DNA of 64,000 bases from contig JADZER010000017.1 of the NCBI GenBank assembly GCA_020850415.1, positions 62,001-126,000 of the forward strand, read 5' to 3'. The notes under the pieces are model-generated. The model was not told the DNA's origin and searched no databases. It saw nothing but the letters and a program-made list of their open reading frames with translations. Positions 56,104 through 64,000 of the stretch are shown here, in pieces; within the stretch, counting starts at the first letter, position 1; each line of letters begins with the position of its first letter. The DNA is from Phycisphaerales bacterium. Lineage in GTDB: Bacteria; Planctomycetota; Phycisphaerae; Phycisphaerales; UBA1924. A program made the translations under genes and the position numbers.

Positions 56104-56250
56104 CGGGGGAAATCTCCGCAGCGGGCTTTCGCCCGGCATGGGTGGTGGGTCGGTCGGCGTGCGCGCCGGCTCGGTGCCGATGCTATCAGGAACGGCGCGC
56201 GGCTTCCAGCGGGGCGCACCCGCCCCCGGCGGACAACCCGCCCGGCATGG

Positions 56251-57291
56251 TCAGACCACGAACTTGCCGGTGTCCACGCGCCCGCCGTCGAGCAGCTGGA
56301 GGATCATCTCCATGCGGGTCTCGTCGTCGATCGGCTTGGGGATGGCGTTCTCCGGCAGCGGCGCCATCTGCCATTCGGGGTCGATCTCCGGCCGCAGCTC
56401 GACGGTCAGCTCCAGGGCGCGCTTGCGGGTCTCGGCGTCAAACAGATCGAACACCTGACGGATGAGCGCGGCCCGGGCGTCAAGGTCGCCCTCGCCCTCC
56501 AGCCGCTCGGCCAGCGGGCGAACCGCGTCCGCGGTCGCCCCGCCGAGCGTGAGCTGAGGCAGGACGGCGCCGAGCTGGTCCGCGGCGTCCATCATCAGCC
56601 TGCGGTAGAAGTACTCGTGCTCGGTGATCGACATCCGCAGGACCTTCTGCATCATCTGGTCCAGACCGGTGGCCCCATCGGCCGTGGGCTTGGAGGCCAT
56701 GGCCTCCTTGGTGAGGTCGTTCTCGTACTCGCCGCGGATCTTGGCGGTGAGCAGGTTGACGGCGTGGCCGGTGATCCCCGCCTCGTCCAGGTGGGCGGAG
56801 AGATAGGGGCCGATCTCGTCGTTCGTGGTGAAAGTGGAGATCTTGGAGCTGGCGTCCCGCATGCCCTGCTCGTCGCCCATCCGCATCTGCTCGATCATGC
56901 CGCCCTCGATCTCGCGCATGATCTCGAGGTTGTCGATCACCAGCCGCTCGACGGCGAGCCGCCGGGTGTAGAAATGCGGGGCGATCCGGATCATCATCGG
57001 CAGGTTGATGAGCGGGTTGTGCGCCATGGCGACATACTCGGGCGGCTCGGCGAGGGGAATGATCGCGCCGCTGGTGTCGCGCTCGGTGATCGGGTTGTAC
57101 TCGACATCCGGCGCCACCTCGCGTGTCGGACGCGCCGGGCGCGGGGGCGGGGCCGGAGGCGCCGGGGGCGGCGTGTAGGGCGCCGTCGGTTCGGGCTTGG
57201 GCCCGGGGGGCGTGGTGACCTGCGCCTGCGTCGGGGCGCCCAGCGCGGCGCCGGCGAGGAGAACAAGCAACGACTTGCGGGACAAGAGCAT
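56251..57291 (-). CDS. Hypothetical secreted protein, distant paralogue of the 57442 gene
   Basis: 346 aa: a signal peptide (MLLSRKSLLVLLAGAALGAPTQAQ), a Pro-rich linker (about 25-60) and an alpha-helical domain. The segment AVERLVIDNLEIMREIEGGM resembles LAEQLIIDNFELVSQGEAVE in the neighbouring upstream gene, and both are mostly helical and follow a Pro-rich linker. No known family. Confidence 0.75.
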   Translation of the reverse strand: MLLSRKSLLVLLAGAALGAPTQAQVTTPPGPKPEPTAPYTPPPAPPAPPPRPARPTREVAPDVEYNPITERDTSGAIIPLAEPPEYVAMAHNPLINLPMMIRIAPHFYTRRLAVERLVIDNLEIMREIEGGMIEQMRMGDEQGMRDASSKISTFTTNDEIGPYLSAHLDEAGITGHAVNLLTAKIRGEYENDLTKEAMASKPTADGATGLDQMMQKVLRMSITEHEYFYRRLMMDAADQLGAVLPQLTLGGATADAVRPLAERLEGEGDLDARAALIRQVFDLFDAETRKRALELTVELRPEIDPEWQMAPLPENAIPKPIDDETRMEMILQLLDGGRVDTGKFVV

Positions 57292-57441
57292 GCGCGGCAC
57301 TCCGGCACGGGGGTCAACGGGGGACCCGCCGCGGAAGGGCGGGCCCGTGATTATCCCCGTACGGGGGGCGGCGGGTTGCACGCACGATGAAGAACTCGCC
57401 GGGACCCCCGACCACAGCGCGAACAGCCGGCGGCCCGACCG

Positions 57442-58287
57442 TCAGAGCCCCTTGATGCGCTCCAGGATCAGCGTGCGCTGCTGCTCGTTCAGGTAGGCGA
57501 TGACCTCCACGAACAAACGCTCCTTCTCGGACTGCGACGGGTCGCCCATCGTCCGGCCCGCGAAGTCTGTGATCAGAGCCCTGATCCGATCCCGCTGCGA
57601 CGCGGTCAGCTCGAGCCCCTTGGTCAGGTAGTCGATGACGAAACGCTCGCTCTCCAGGGCGCGCTGGGCCGCCAGCTCCACCTCCTTGCCGAGCTGGTCG
57701 CGCCGGGCCTCGCGGACCGCCTTGCGCAGAGGCAGCTTCTCGCCCTTGGCGCGGGCCAGGTCCACGCGGGACTGGCCCACCGCCCCCCAGTACTCGTTGA
57801 GCAGGGCGTCGAAGCGCTCGACGGTCTCCGCCGGCAGGACCGACCGGATCTCGTCCTCCAGCGAGCCGCGGTCGATCAGCGGCTTGAGCGCCCGGACGAT
57901 CTGCAGGAAGAACACGCCCTTCTCGAGCTTGGAGCCCGAGGTCTCGACGGCCTCGCCCTGGCTGACCAGCTCGAAGTTGTCGATGATGAGCTGCTCGGCC
58001 AGCATGGCCCGCTCGGTCAGGATCTTGGCCACCCGCTCGGCGGTCTGCGGGTCGAGGTCGACCAGCTCCAGGGCCGCCTCGGCCGGGGGAAGGCCGAGAT
58101 CCTGCAGCTCGCCGCCGTACTCGTACACGACGAGCGTGTCGCGGTCGTCGGGCTCGATGACGGGCCCGCCAAGGGCGTCGGCCGGCTGGGTCTGGGCGGG
58201 GCGGGGCTCGGGGGGCGTGGTCTGGGCCGCGGCGAACGATGCGGCCTGGAACAGCACCAGACCGATCGCGAGGGGGAGCTTGGTCAT
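57442..58287 (-). CDS. Hypothetical secreted protein
   Basis: 281 aa with GGAGG before the ATG, a signal peptide (MTKLPLAIGLVLFQAASFAAAQ) and a helical body (TAERVAKILTERAMLAEQLI and SEKERLFVEVIAYLNEQQRT). It resembles the following gene in the LIIDNFE region. Both are on the minus strand, 150 nt apart, and may form an operon. Function unknown. Confidence 0.75.
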   Translation of the reverse strand: MTKLPLAIGLVLFQAASFAAAQTTPPEPRPAQTQPADALGGPVIEPDDRDTLVVYEYGGELQDLGLPPAEAALELVDLDPQTAERVAKILTERAMLAEQLIIDNFELVSQGEAVETSGSKLEKGVFFLQIVRALKPLIDRGSLEDEIRSVLPAETVERFDALLNEYWGAVGQSRVDLARAKGEKLPLRKAVREARRDQLGKEVELAAQRALESERFVIDYLTKGLELTASQRDRIRALITDFAGRTMGDPSQSEKERLFVEVIAYLNEQQRTLILERIKGL

Positions 58288-58410
58288 GGCGAGAGCCTCC
58301 TGTCGATAGTGGTGATTGGCGGCCCGGGCCGGGGCGTTTCACGGGGGCCCGTCCCCAGATTACCGGCCACCCCCGCCGGGACGAAGCCTCATCGGTTCTA
58401 CGCTTGGGGC

Positions 58411-58968
58411 ATGACCACCAGGATCGACCGCTCCGACCTTGCCCGCCGCATCGCCGCGGCCTCGCTCCTGCGGGGGGAATTCACCCTGCGTTCGGGCCGA
58501 AAGAGCACCTACTACCTCGATAAGTACCTCTTCAGCACCCAACCGACGGTGCTTCGGGAGCTTGGAGTCCTGTTCGCCGAGCGGGTGGCGGCGATCGCGG
58601 CCGAAGAGGGCTCACCCATCCTGCGCCTCGCGGGGGCCGAGCTGGGCGGCATCCCGCTGGTCGCCGTCGCGAGCCTCGAGACCGGCCTGCCGTCGATCTT
58701 CGTCCGCAACGCCAAGAAGGGCTACGGCACGGCCAAGCAGCTCGAGGGCAGGCTGGAGCCCGGCGACAGGGTGGTCTTCGTGGAGGATGTCGCAACCACC
58801 GGCGGGCAGGCGCTCGAGGCGGTGGGCGTGCTGCGCGAGGCCGGGGCCGATGTGCGGGCGATCGTCTGCACGATCGACCGTCAGGAGGGCGCCCGCGAGA
58901 ATGTCGAGGGCGCCGGCGTGCGGTTCGAGGCGCTGTTCACCAAGGCGGATCTCGGTATCGACGAATAA
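58411..58968 (+). CDS. pyrE: Orotate phosphoribosyltransferase
   Basis: 185 aa. Makes orotidine monophosphate from orotate and PRPP. PRPP-binding loop VVFVEDVATTGGQALEAV, FTLRSGRKSTYYLDKY and the flexible-loop region IFVRNAKKGYGTAKQLEG are present. Start at 58411 (MTTRIDRS). It is followed by a hairpin at 58983-59014 without a T tract. Confidence 0.93.
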   Translation: MTTRIDRSDLARRIAAASLLRGEFTLRSGRKSTYYLDKYLFSTQPTVLRELGVLFAERVAAIAAEEGSPILRLAGAELGGIPLVAVASLETGLPSIFVRNAKKGYGTAKQLEGRLEPGDRVVFVEDVATTGGQALEAVGVLREAGADVRAIVCTIDRQEGARENVEGAGVRFEALFTKADLGIDE

Positions 58969-59084
58969 CCGACTGGTGCAGGGCTGGCCACCGCACCGGC
59001 CGGGTCTGGCCAGCTCCCACTGCTGATCTAAGTGGACGGCGGCTATTTCAGGGCCGCACTGGGCCGCCGCGTGGCGTGGCGGTG

Positions 59085-59099
59085 TGGCACAGCGCTTGC
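59085..59099 (+). promoter_or_regulatory. Sigma-54-type promoter
   Basis: TGGCAC-A-GCGC-TTGC matches the -24/-12 consensus TGGCACRNNNNTTGC in every defined position. The implied start (about 59111) lies just before the GGAGG and ATG (59129) of the large secreted protein. No bacterial enhancer-binding protein or rpoN is in the window. Confidence 0.6.
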
Positions 59100-59128
59100 C
59101 TGTGGTCTGGGTAACTGGAGGTCTACCC

Positions 59129-61855
59129 ATGCGCCGTAAGCCCGCGTCCCGCCGCCACGATCATCGCCAACCCATCCGCTTTGAATGTCTGGAGAACCTG
59201 GAGGCGCGGGTGGTGCTCGACGGCGATTGGTCGGCCGCCGACGGGGCGAGCGTGTTCGGGTCGTGGGGCGATGGCGGGTACCTCACGGTGACGACGATCG
59301 ACCTGAACAACGAGCCGATCGTGTTCGAGCGGTCCCCCGGCTCCAGCGGCTCGGACGACGGCTCGGACGACAGCGCCGGCGCCCGGGTGTGGCAGCAGAT
59401 CGCGCTCCTCACCACCGCCGACGGCTCGAGCGACACGCTCGACGCCGACGCCCTCGGGCGGCGTTCGCTGGCGGTGCACGACGACCGGCTGATCCTCGGC
59501 GCCCCGAACGCCAACGGCGGGGCCGGGGCCGCGGCGGTGTTCCACTACCAGGTCGCGACCAAGACCTGGGCATTTGAGACGCTCCTGGACGCGCCGGGTC
59601 TGGAGGCCGGCGAGGGGTTCGGGTGGTCGGTGGACATCCACGGCGAGACGGCGGTCATCGGGAGCAGGTCGGGCAACGCGGCGTATGTGTTCCATGACTC
59701 GGGGAGCTGGTCTCTGCGGGCGACGCTCACCCCGGACGGCGGGCGCGAGGGCCGGTTCGGCTCCGCGGTGGCGACCGACGGCGGGACGATCGTCGTCGGG
59801 GCGCCCGGCGAGGAGGGTCTGGACAGCAACACCAGCGCGACGAGCGGCGCGGTGTATCTCTACGAGCGCGACGGCAACCAGTGGGGCGCGCATGTCCGCA
59901 TGGACGCGCCGCAGAGCGCCCGCGACGGCGAGTTCGGGAACTCGGTCGCGGTGCACTCGGGCAGCGTGATCGTCGGTGCGTGGCTGGACGACGACATGGG
60001 CACGGCGTCCGGCTCGGTGTTCGCGATCGGCCGCCACCGGGGGGCTTGGCAGGTCGAGGCCAAGCTCACCCCGACCTCGATGGCGCCCGGCGCCCGGCTC
60101 GGGCACCAGGTGGCGGCGTCGGGCTCGCGGGCCGACGCCGTGGGGCTGGGCAGCGACGACGGCTCGGTCGCGCCGCTGGCCCAGGTGTTCAAACGCCGCG
60201 GCGATCGGTGGTCGCTCGAGGCGACGCTCGACGCCGGCCAGGGCGCCGAGACACACTGGCGGTCGATCGACCTGCAGGGCGACAGGGCCGTCCTGGGCTC
60301 AACCGCCGGCGCCGGCGCGGCGGTGATCTTCCGCCGGACCGAGCCCGGCGACCAGTGGATCCTCGAATCCACCGTCGCGCCCAGCGCCGAAGAGGGCGCC
60401 ATGATGCTCGCGCACGGCGTCGCGCTCCACGACAACACCGTCCTGCTCGGCGGCGAGATTGCCCCGGGAGCGGCAGACGGCACGGTCGCCGTGACCGCGG
60501 GCGCGTGGGTGATCGGCGGCACCAGCGGCACGGGCGGCAACGGCGCCGGCCAGAACGATCGCGGGCCGAACGGGCCCGGCGACGACAACGGCGGGAACGA
60601 CGACGGCAGCGGCCACGACCAGAACGACGACGACGGCGGGAACGGGAACGACGACGGCAGCGGCCACGACCAGAACGACGACAACGGCGGCAACGGCAAC
60701 GACGACGGCAGCGGCCACGACCAGAACGACGACAACGGCGGGAACGGCAACGACGACGGCGCCGGTCACGACCAGAACGACGACAACGGCGGGAACGGCA
60801 ACGACGACGGCAGCGGCGACGACAGCAGCAGCCGCGGGCGGTGGATCGTTCGCCGGCTCGGCGTGCTGCCCGATGTCGGGACGCCGGTGAGCGACATCCT
60901 GACCTGGACCGACTCAAAGGACGGCCAGAACTACGCCGCCGTCGCGACCGACTCGGGGCTGGTGCTCTTCACCCGCTCGGCCGATCGCGCGGCCTGGACC
61001 AGCCGGGACCTGACGGCCGAGATCGCCGGCGCCGAGGCGATCGCGGGCGACATCTCGGTGTTCGGCGCCCGCGACGGCATGGTCTACATCGTCGGCTACA
61101 CGGCCGACGGCGACATGGTGATCTTCCGGCAGGACGGCACGGGCGCGCCCGGGGCGTACGGCTGGTCATTCCGCAACATCTCGGAGACCGACCTCACGCC
61201 GCGGGGCTTCACCACGCCGCGCTTCGCCGGCGGCGTGGTCTCCTTCGTGACCCGCTGGAACGCGATGAACATCGCCGGGCTCGACGATCAGGGGCGCGTG
61301 CGTGCGGTGTGGACCACCCCGGGCATGGACCACTGGCGGAGCGACGACCTCTCGGCGAGCAGCGGCGCGCCCGAGATGGCCGGCCGGCTCGCGGTGTTCC
61401 TCACGCCCTGGGGCGGCATCAACCTCGCCGGCACCGACCAGTCCGGCGCCCTGCAGGTGACCTGGTGGGTGCCCGGCTTCGACAAGTGGGTGACGAGCAA
61501 CTTCAACGACCTTTTTGACGGCCCCTCGCTCGACGGGCAGAGCGTGAGCGCGTACACCACGCCGTGGGGCGGGCTGAACATCACCGGGCGCGACGACCGC
61601 GGCGACCTGGTCGCCTACTGGTGGGTGCCGCAGTTCGGCGAGAGCCGGGACGACGACTACTGGCGCGTGAGCAACCTGAGCGAGCAGATCGTCGCCGCCG
61701 AGCAGCCGGCCGGCACGCTCCAGGGCCTGGTCACGCCGGACGGCACGATCAACCTGTTCGGGACCAACGCGGTGCACGATGTGCTGCGGTACTTCTGGGA
61801 GCCGGGCGAGCACTGGAAGATGGAGAACCTGACGCACACCGCCACGCCGGTCTGA
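59129..61855 (+). CDS. Large exported FG-GAP protein with LExR N-terminus, acidic tandem repeat and PWG-repeat C-terminus
   Basis: 908 aa from ATG 59129 (GGAGG upstream). The N-terminus carries the LExR-type motif FECLENLEARVVLDGD (residues 18-33) in place of an ordinary signal peptide. FG-GAP-like propeller blades follow (about 95-480: FGWSVDIHGETAVIGS, FGSAVATDGGTIVVGAPG). An Asp/Asn/Gly tandem repeat spans about 488-567. The rest (about 570-908) is six ~50-residue repeats (LTPWGGINLAGTDQSG, WWVPGFDKW) homologous to the tail of the GH-like protein at 1274-5233. Probably surface-located; no enzyme domain. Preceded by a sigma-54-like promoter. Confidence 0.87.
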   Translation: MRRKPASRRHDHRQPIRFECLENLEARVVLDGDWSAADGASVFGSWGDGGYLTVTTIDLNNEPIVFERSPGSSGSDDGSDDSAGARVWQQIALLTTADGSSDTLDADALGRRSLAVHDDRLILGAPNANGGAGAAAVFHYQVATKTWAFETLLDAPGLEAGEGFGWSVDIHGETAVIGSRSGNAAYVFHDSGSWSLRATLTPDGGREGRFGSAVATDGGTIVVGAPGEEGLDSNTSATSGAVYLYERDGNQWGAHVRMDAPQSARDGEFGNSVAVHSGSVIVGAWLDDDMGTASGSVFAIGRHRGAWQVEAKLTPTSMAPGARLGHQVAASGSRADAVGLGSDDGSVAPLAQVFKRRGDRWSLEATLDAGQGAETHWRSIDLQGDRAVLGSTAGAGAAVIFRRTEPGDQWILESTVAPSAEEGAMMLAHGVALHDNTVLLGGEIAPGAADGTVAVTAGAWVIGGTSGTGGNGAGQNDRGPNGPGDDNGGNDDGSGHDQNDDDGGNGNDDGSGHDQNDDNGGNGNDDGSGHDQNDDNGGNGNDDGAGHDQNDDNGGNGNDDGSGDDSSSRGRWIVRRLGVLPDVGTPVSDILTWTDSKDGQNYAAVATDSGLVLFTRSADRAAWTSRDLTAEIAGAEAIAGDISVFGARDGMVYIVGYTADGDMVIFRQDGTGAPGAYGWSFRNISETDLTPRGFTTPRFAGGVVSFVTRWNAMNIAGLDDQGRVRAVWTTPGMDHWRSDDLSASSGAPEMAGRLAVFLTPWGGINLAGTDQSGALQVTWWVPGFDKWVTSNFNDLFDGPSLDGQSVSAYTTPWGGLNITGRDDRGDLVAYWWVPQFGESRDDDYWRVSNLSEQIVAAEQPAGTLQGLVTPDGTINLFGTNAVHDVLRYFWEPGEHWKMENLTHTATPV
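60590..60830 (+). repeat. 51-bp tandem repeat encoding an acidic linker
   Basis: About 4.5 copies of a 51-bp unit encoding GNDDGSGHDQNDDNGGN, with few substitutions (one NDDD, one GAGH). The near identity at DNA level suggests recent expansion or contraction. The Asp/Asn-rich unit could bind calcium, like thrombospondin type-3-style linkers. Confidence 0.9.
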
Positions 61856-61891
61856 TCGGGCCGGAACGGATCGACTCTCTCTCCCTGAGCG

Positions 61892-61924
61892 CCGGCACGG
61901 GTGACGCCCGTGCCGGTGTTCTTT
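61892..61924 (+). terminator. Rho-independent terminator
   Basis: CCGGCACGGG-TGACG-CCCGTGCCGG followed by TGTTCTTTT; perfect 10-bp stem, 37 nt after the large secreted-protein gene. Confidence 0.85.
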
Positions 61925-61956
61925 TGTCGTTGGGCGGGGGGGGAGCCGGCGCGGCG

Positions 61957-62196
61957 TCAGAGATAGAACCAGACCAGGGCCGCGACGATGGCGACCGCCG
62001 TGACGATGGCCCACACCGGGACGCCGGCCGGCCTGTCGCCGACCGCGTGGCCGCAGTGCGGGCAGATCTCCGACTGGTCGTAGAACTCCCGCCCGCACTC
62101 CGGGCACCTGGCGAACTCGTCGCCGAACCGGTCCAGGTCGGCGGCGGAGGGGCCCTCGGGGTGGAGGCCTTCGTCGATGTCGGGGTCGTGGGGCAT
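61957..62196 (-). CDS. Small zinc-ribbon membrane protein
   Basis: 79 aa: a soluble N-terminus with a zinc ribbon (CPECGREFYDQSEICPHCG, about 31-49) and one C-terminal TM helix (VWAIVTAVAIVAALVWFYL). Tail-anchored layout. Divergent from the peptidase gene 18 nt away. Function unknown. Confidence 0.75.
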   Translation of the reverse strand: MPHDPDIDEGLHPEGPSAADLDRFGDEFARCPECGREFYDQSEICPHCGHAVGDRPAGVPVWAIVTAVAIVAALVWFYL

Positions 62197-62214
62197 CGCC
62201 GTAGACTAGCAGCC

Positions 62215-63009
62215 ATGAGCGACCCCGGACCCCTGCGCCTTCTCCTTCCCGTCGCGGCCTGCTGTGCCGTGCTCGCCGGCTGTGCGCAGCCGGCCTCCCG
62301 GCGCGACGCCCCCCTCGCGCCGAGAGAGCCCGCCGCCCCGGCGACCCTAGAGCGAGAGGTCATCGGCCGCTCGGTCGAGGGCCGGCCCATCGAGGCCGTC
62401 ACGCTCGGGCAAGGGGTCGGCCGACGCATCCTCATCATCGGCGGCATCCACGGCGACGAGCCCGAGGGCGGGCGGACGGTCGGCGCAGTCGCGGCGTTCC
62501 TGCGGGCCCTCGAGCCCGAGGCGACGATCCGCCTTGTGCCCGATGTGAACCCCGACGGCACCCGCGCGGGCACACGCACCAACGCCCGCGGCGTGGACCT
62601 CAACCGCAACTGGCCGGCCAGCAACTTCACGCCCGGCGAGGGGCGCGGGCCAGAGCCGCTGAGCGAGCCGGAGACACGAGCCCTCCACGAGGAGATCCGG
62701 CGGTTCGCGCCCGAGCTGCTGCTGGTCTGCCACGCCGCACGCAACGGGCCCTTCGTGAACTTCGACGGCCCCGCCGAGGGCGAGGCCTCCGCGTTCGCCG
62801 ACGCGGCCGCGCGGACCGACCCGCGCTGGCGCGTCGTCCCCTCCATGGGCTACCCCACCCCCGGCTCGCTCGGGTCCTACATGGGCGTCGACCGGGGCGT
62901 GCCGATCCTGACGATCGAGTTCGCGCGAGGGCACGGGCCCGACGCGGCGTGGGCGGCGATGCGCGACGGGATCGGCGCGGTCCTCGAACGGTCACGCCTC
63001 GCCAGATAG
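62215..63009 (+). CDS. M14-family zinc carboxypeptidase/amidase lipoprotein (MpaA-like)
   Basis: 264 aa. Signal peptide with lipobox LAGC (Cys22). The M14 zinc site has His and Glu in GGIHGDEPEGG, a later His in LLVCHAARNGP and the catalytic Glu in LTIEFARGHG; substrate Arg/Asn in RGVDLNRNWPASNF. Closest in layout to murein peptide amidase A, which trims cell-wall peptides; lipid anchoring suggests an envelope location. Substrate not proven. Confidence 0.85.
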   Translation: MSDPGPLRLLLPVAACCAVLAGCAQPASRRDAPLAPREPAAPATLEREVIGRSVEGRPIEAVTLGQGVGRRILIIGGIHGDEPEGGRTVGAVAAFLRALEPEATIRLVPDVNPDGTRAGTRTNARGVDLNRNWPASNFTPGEGRGPEPLSEPETRALHEEIRRFAPELLLVCHAARNGPFVNFDGPAEGEASAFADAAARTDPRWRVVPSMGYPTPGSLGSYMGVDRGVPILTIEFARGHGPDAAWAAMRDGIGAVLERSRLAR

Positions 63010-63010
63010 C

Positions 63011-63127
63011 TCAGTGCCGCTTGGTCTTGTCCACCGCCTTCAGGATGCGCAGGTTCAGCAGGACGAACCGCCACAGCTGGTAGGGCTTGAATCGCATCCA
63101 GAACCGGTCGCGGTCGGTGAACTCCAT
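63011..63127 (-). CDS. Small 38-residue basic protein
   Basis: ATG 63127 has GGAGG 6 nt upstream and lies 12 nt after the stop of the flavoprotein gene. The product (MEFTDRDRFWMRFKPYQLWR..., 38 aa) is rich in aromatic and basic residues. The strong ribosome site and tight spacing support translation; no family is known to me. Confidence 0.5.
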   Translation of the reverse strand: MEFTDRDRFWMRFKPYQLWRFVLLNLRILKAVDKTKRH

Positions 63128-63139
63128 CGGCGGCCTCCG

Positions 63140-64000
63140 CTATTCGGGGATGATCTTCCAGCCCACGCGGGCCCGGAGCTTGTGCATGAAGGTCGTGTGG
63201 ATCATCCGCTTCATCCACGCGACCCCCAGGCCCGCCTCGAGGTGCGTCACGAACATGTCGCGCCCGAATTCGTTGGGGTACTTCGTGTGGTTCGGCACCA
63301 CGGGGTAGAGCACCAGCGCCGTCGCCGACCCGTCCCAGAGCGAGCCGCCCATCGAGGCGATGCACACCGCCAGCATCTCGCTCATCCGCTCGCCGTGGGT
63401 CATCCGCCCGCGATGGATCAGGTCGATGATGTTGCGGGCGACGACACGCCCGATGATGCCGGACATCATGCCCGTCCGCGGCGCCGCGGCGGTGATGTTC
63501 GTGCCGTTGGCGTTGATGTGAGGGCGCGAGATCGGGCCCGGCGGGGCGAACGCGATGCCGGCGCCGAAGATGTCCTTGTACACCAGGTGCTGGTAGACGC
63601 TGGGCCAGGCCTCGGGGTTGGCGGCGAGCTGCTCGTACGGCAGGCCGTACGCCGCGTCGACCTTGAGCAGACGCACCGGGTTGACCATCACCCCGGCGAT
63701 GTCCTGGCCGTCCCTGTCGAGCCACTTGATGTCACGCCCCATGGTCTTGGGGATCAGCATCGCGAAGTCAAACTCGGTCTGGCCCTTGTTGGCGTCGTAG
63801 TCCTCCCAGTGGACGCGCCCGGGCTCCACAAAGACCGCGGCCCTCTGGGTCAGGGGTCGGATGTCGGCGTCCCGGATGACCGCGCCGAAGAACTCCTTCC
63901 CCGTGAGCTGCCGGGCGCCGCGCCGGACGGTCACGCCCCCGACGCCGAAATCGCCCAGCTCCGGCTCGTTGGTCAGGTAGGTCAGCTCGGCCCTGTCGCG
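63140..64000 (-). CDS. FAD-dependent oxidoreductase, sulfide:quinone reductase-like (N-terminal part outside window)
   Basis: About 286 C-terminal residues; the frame continues past the right edge (DRAELTYLTNEPELGDFGVG), so the N-terminal FAD site is not visible. The phrases FDFAMLIPKTMGRDIKWLDR, VYKDIFGAGIAFAPPGPISR, APRTGMMSGIIGRVVARNII and the C-terminal helix TFMHKLRARVGWKI match the pattern of SQR/NDH-2-type flavoproteins. The catalytic Cys pair cannot be judged from this part. Confidence 0.65.
   Translation of the reverse strand, partial: RDRAELTYLTNEPELGDFGVGGVTVRRGARQLTGKEFFGAVIRDADIRPLTQRAAVFVEPGRVHWEDYDANKGQTEFDFAMLIPKTMGRDIKWLDRDGQDIAGVMVNPVRLLKVDAAYGLPYEQLAANPEAWPSVYQHLVYKDIFGAGIAFAPPGPISRPHINANGTNITAAAPRTGMMSGIIGRVVARNIIDLIHRGRMTHGERMSEMLAVCIASMGGSLWDGSATALVLYPVVPNHTKYPNEFGRDMFVTHLEAGLGVAWMKRMIHTTFMHKLRARVGWKIIPE

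Noticed and set aside
54616..57390. 924-codon plus-strand frame opposite dnaA and the MBL gene
   Set aside because: It contradicts dnaA, whose motifs are complete on the minus strand.
60590..60830. CRISPR array
   Set aside because: A 51-bp tandem unit in frame inside a secreted-protein gene; no spacers.

Overview
The window is a GC-rich (about 70%) bacterial chromosome segment, most likely from a planctomycete of the Phycisphaerae type. The evidence is the set of secreted proteins ending in a Cys-bounded, dockerin-like double EF-hand (GDxNxDG...NTLDxLAFLNAW...GC). Supporting signs are the exported proteins with an early LExR motif, the DUF1559-like pseudopilins, the CPxCGYDLRG zinc ribbons, the FATTQW-type sigma factor, and sigma factor/Ser-Thr kinase pairs. 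An outer membrane is implied by bamA, skp, lpxD and lpxC. I recognise no rRNA, tRNA, CRISPR array, insertion sequence or prophage.

Layout. 1-19 kb is an accessory region of secreted proteins: a truncated beta-propeller protein, a large GH/CBM9-like protein, other dockerin-type proteins and a tail-fibre-like pair with an S74 chaperone domain. It also holds two sigma factor/kinase pairs and a Tat-exported sugar isomerase-like protein. 19-25 kb has transketolase, dnaN, a lamin-tail dockerin protein and a pseudopilin. 26-32 kb is the outer-membrane cluster bamA-skp-lpxD-lpxC. 32-36 kb has small envelope proteins, a pseudopilin fused to a pyrimidine-rich repeat, and a CPBP protease. 36-41 kb has rplM-rpsI and gatC-DUF2314 lipoprotein-gatA. 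41-47 kb carries nrfHA (nitrite to ammonium), a TVP38 protein, lysS, an Rrf2 regulator and a MoxR ATPase. 48-53 kb has a PDZ protein, an anti-sigma/sigma pair and tatC-tadA-mutM. 53-55 kb is dnaA beside a candidate oriC. 55-64 kb has an MBL hydrolase, two related secreted proteins, pyrE, a second large LExR-type secreted protein behind a sigma-54-like promoter, an M14 peptidase lipoprotein, and the end of a flavoprotein running off the window.

The most unusual signal is not a gene. The tetranucleotide ACGT is almost absent: I found one copy, at 10166, where about 170 are expected. Asp-Val, Asn-Val, Tyr-Val and His-Val are written with a T-ending first codon (GAT GTC and so on), although these residues otherwise use C-ending codons. 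This points to methylation-driven loss or restriction avoidance. Two other signals stand out. A C-terminal repeat module (PWGxxNxxGxDxxG...YWWVPG) is shared by the two LExR-type giants at opposite ends of the window. An identical-length 77-bp twin-hairpin element lies between convergent genes at two loci.
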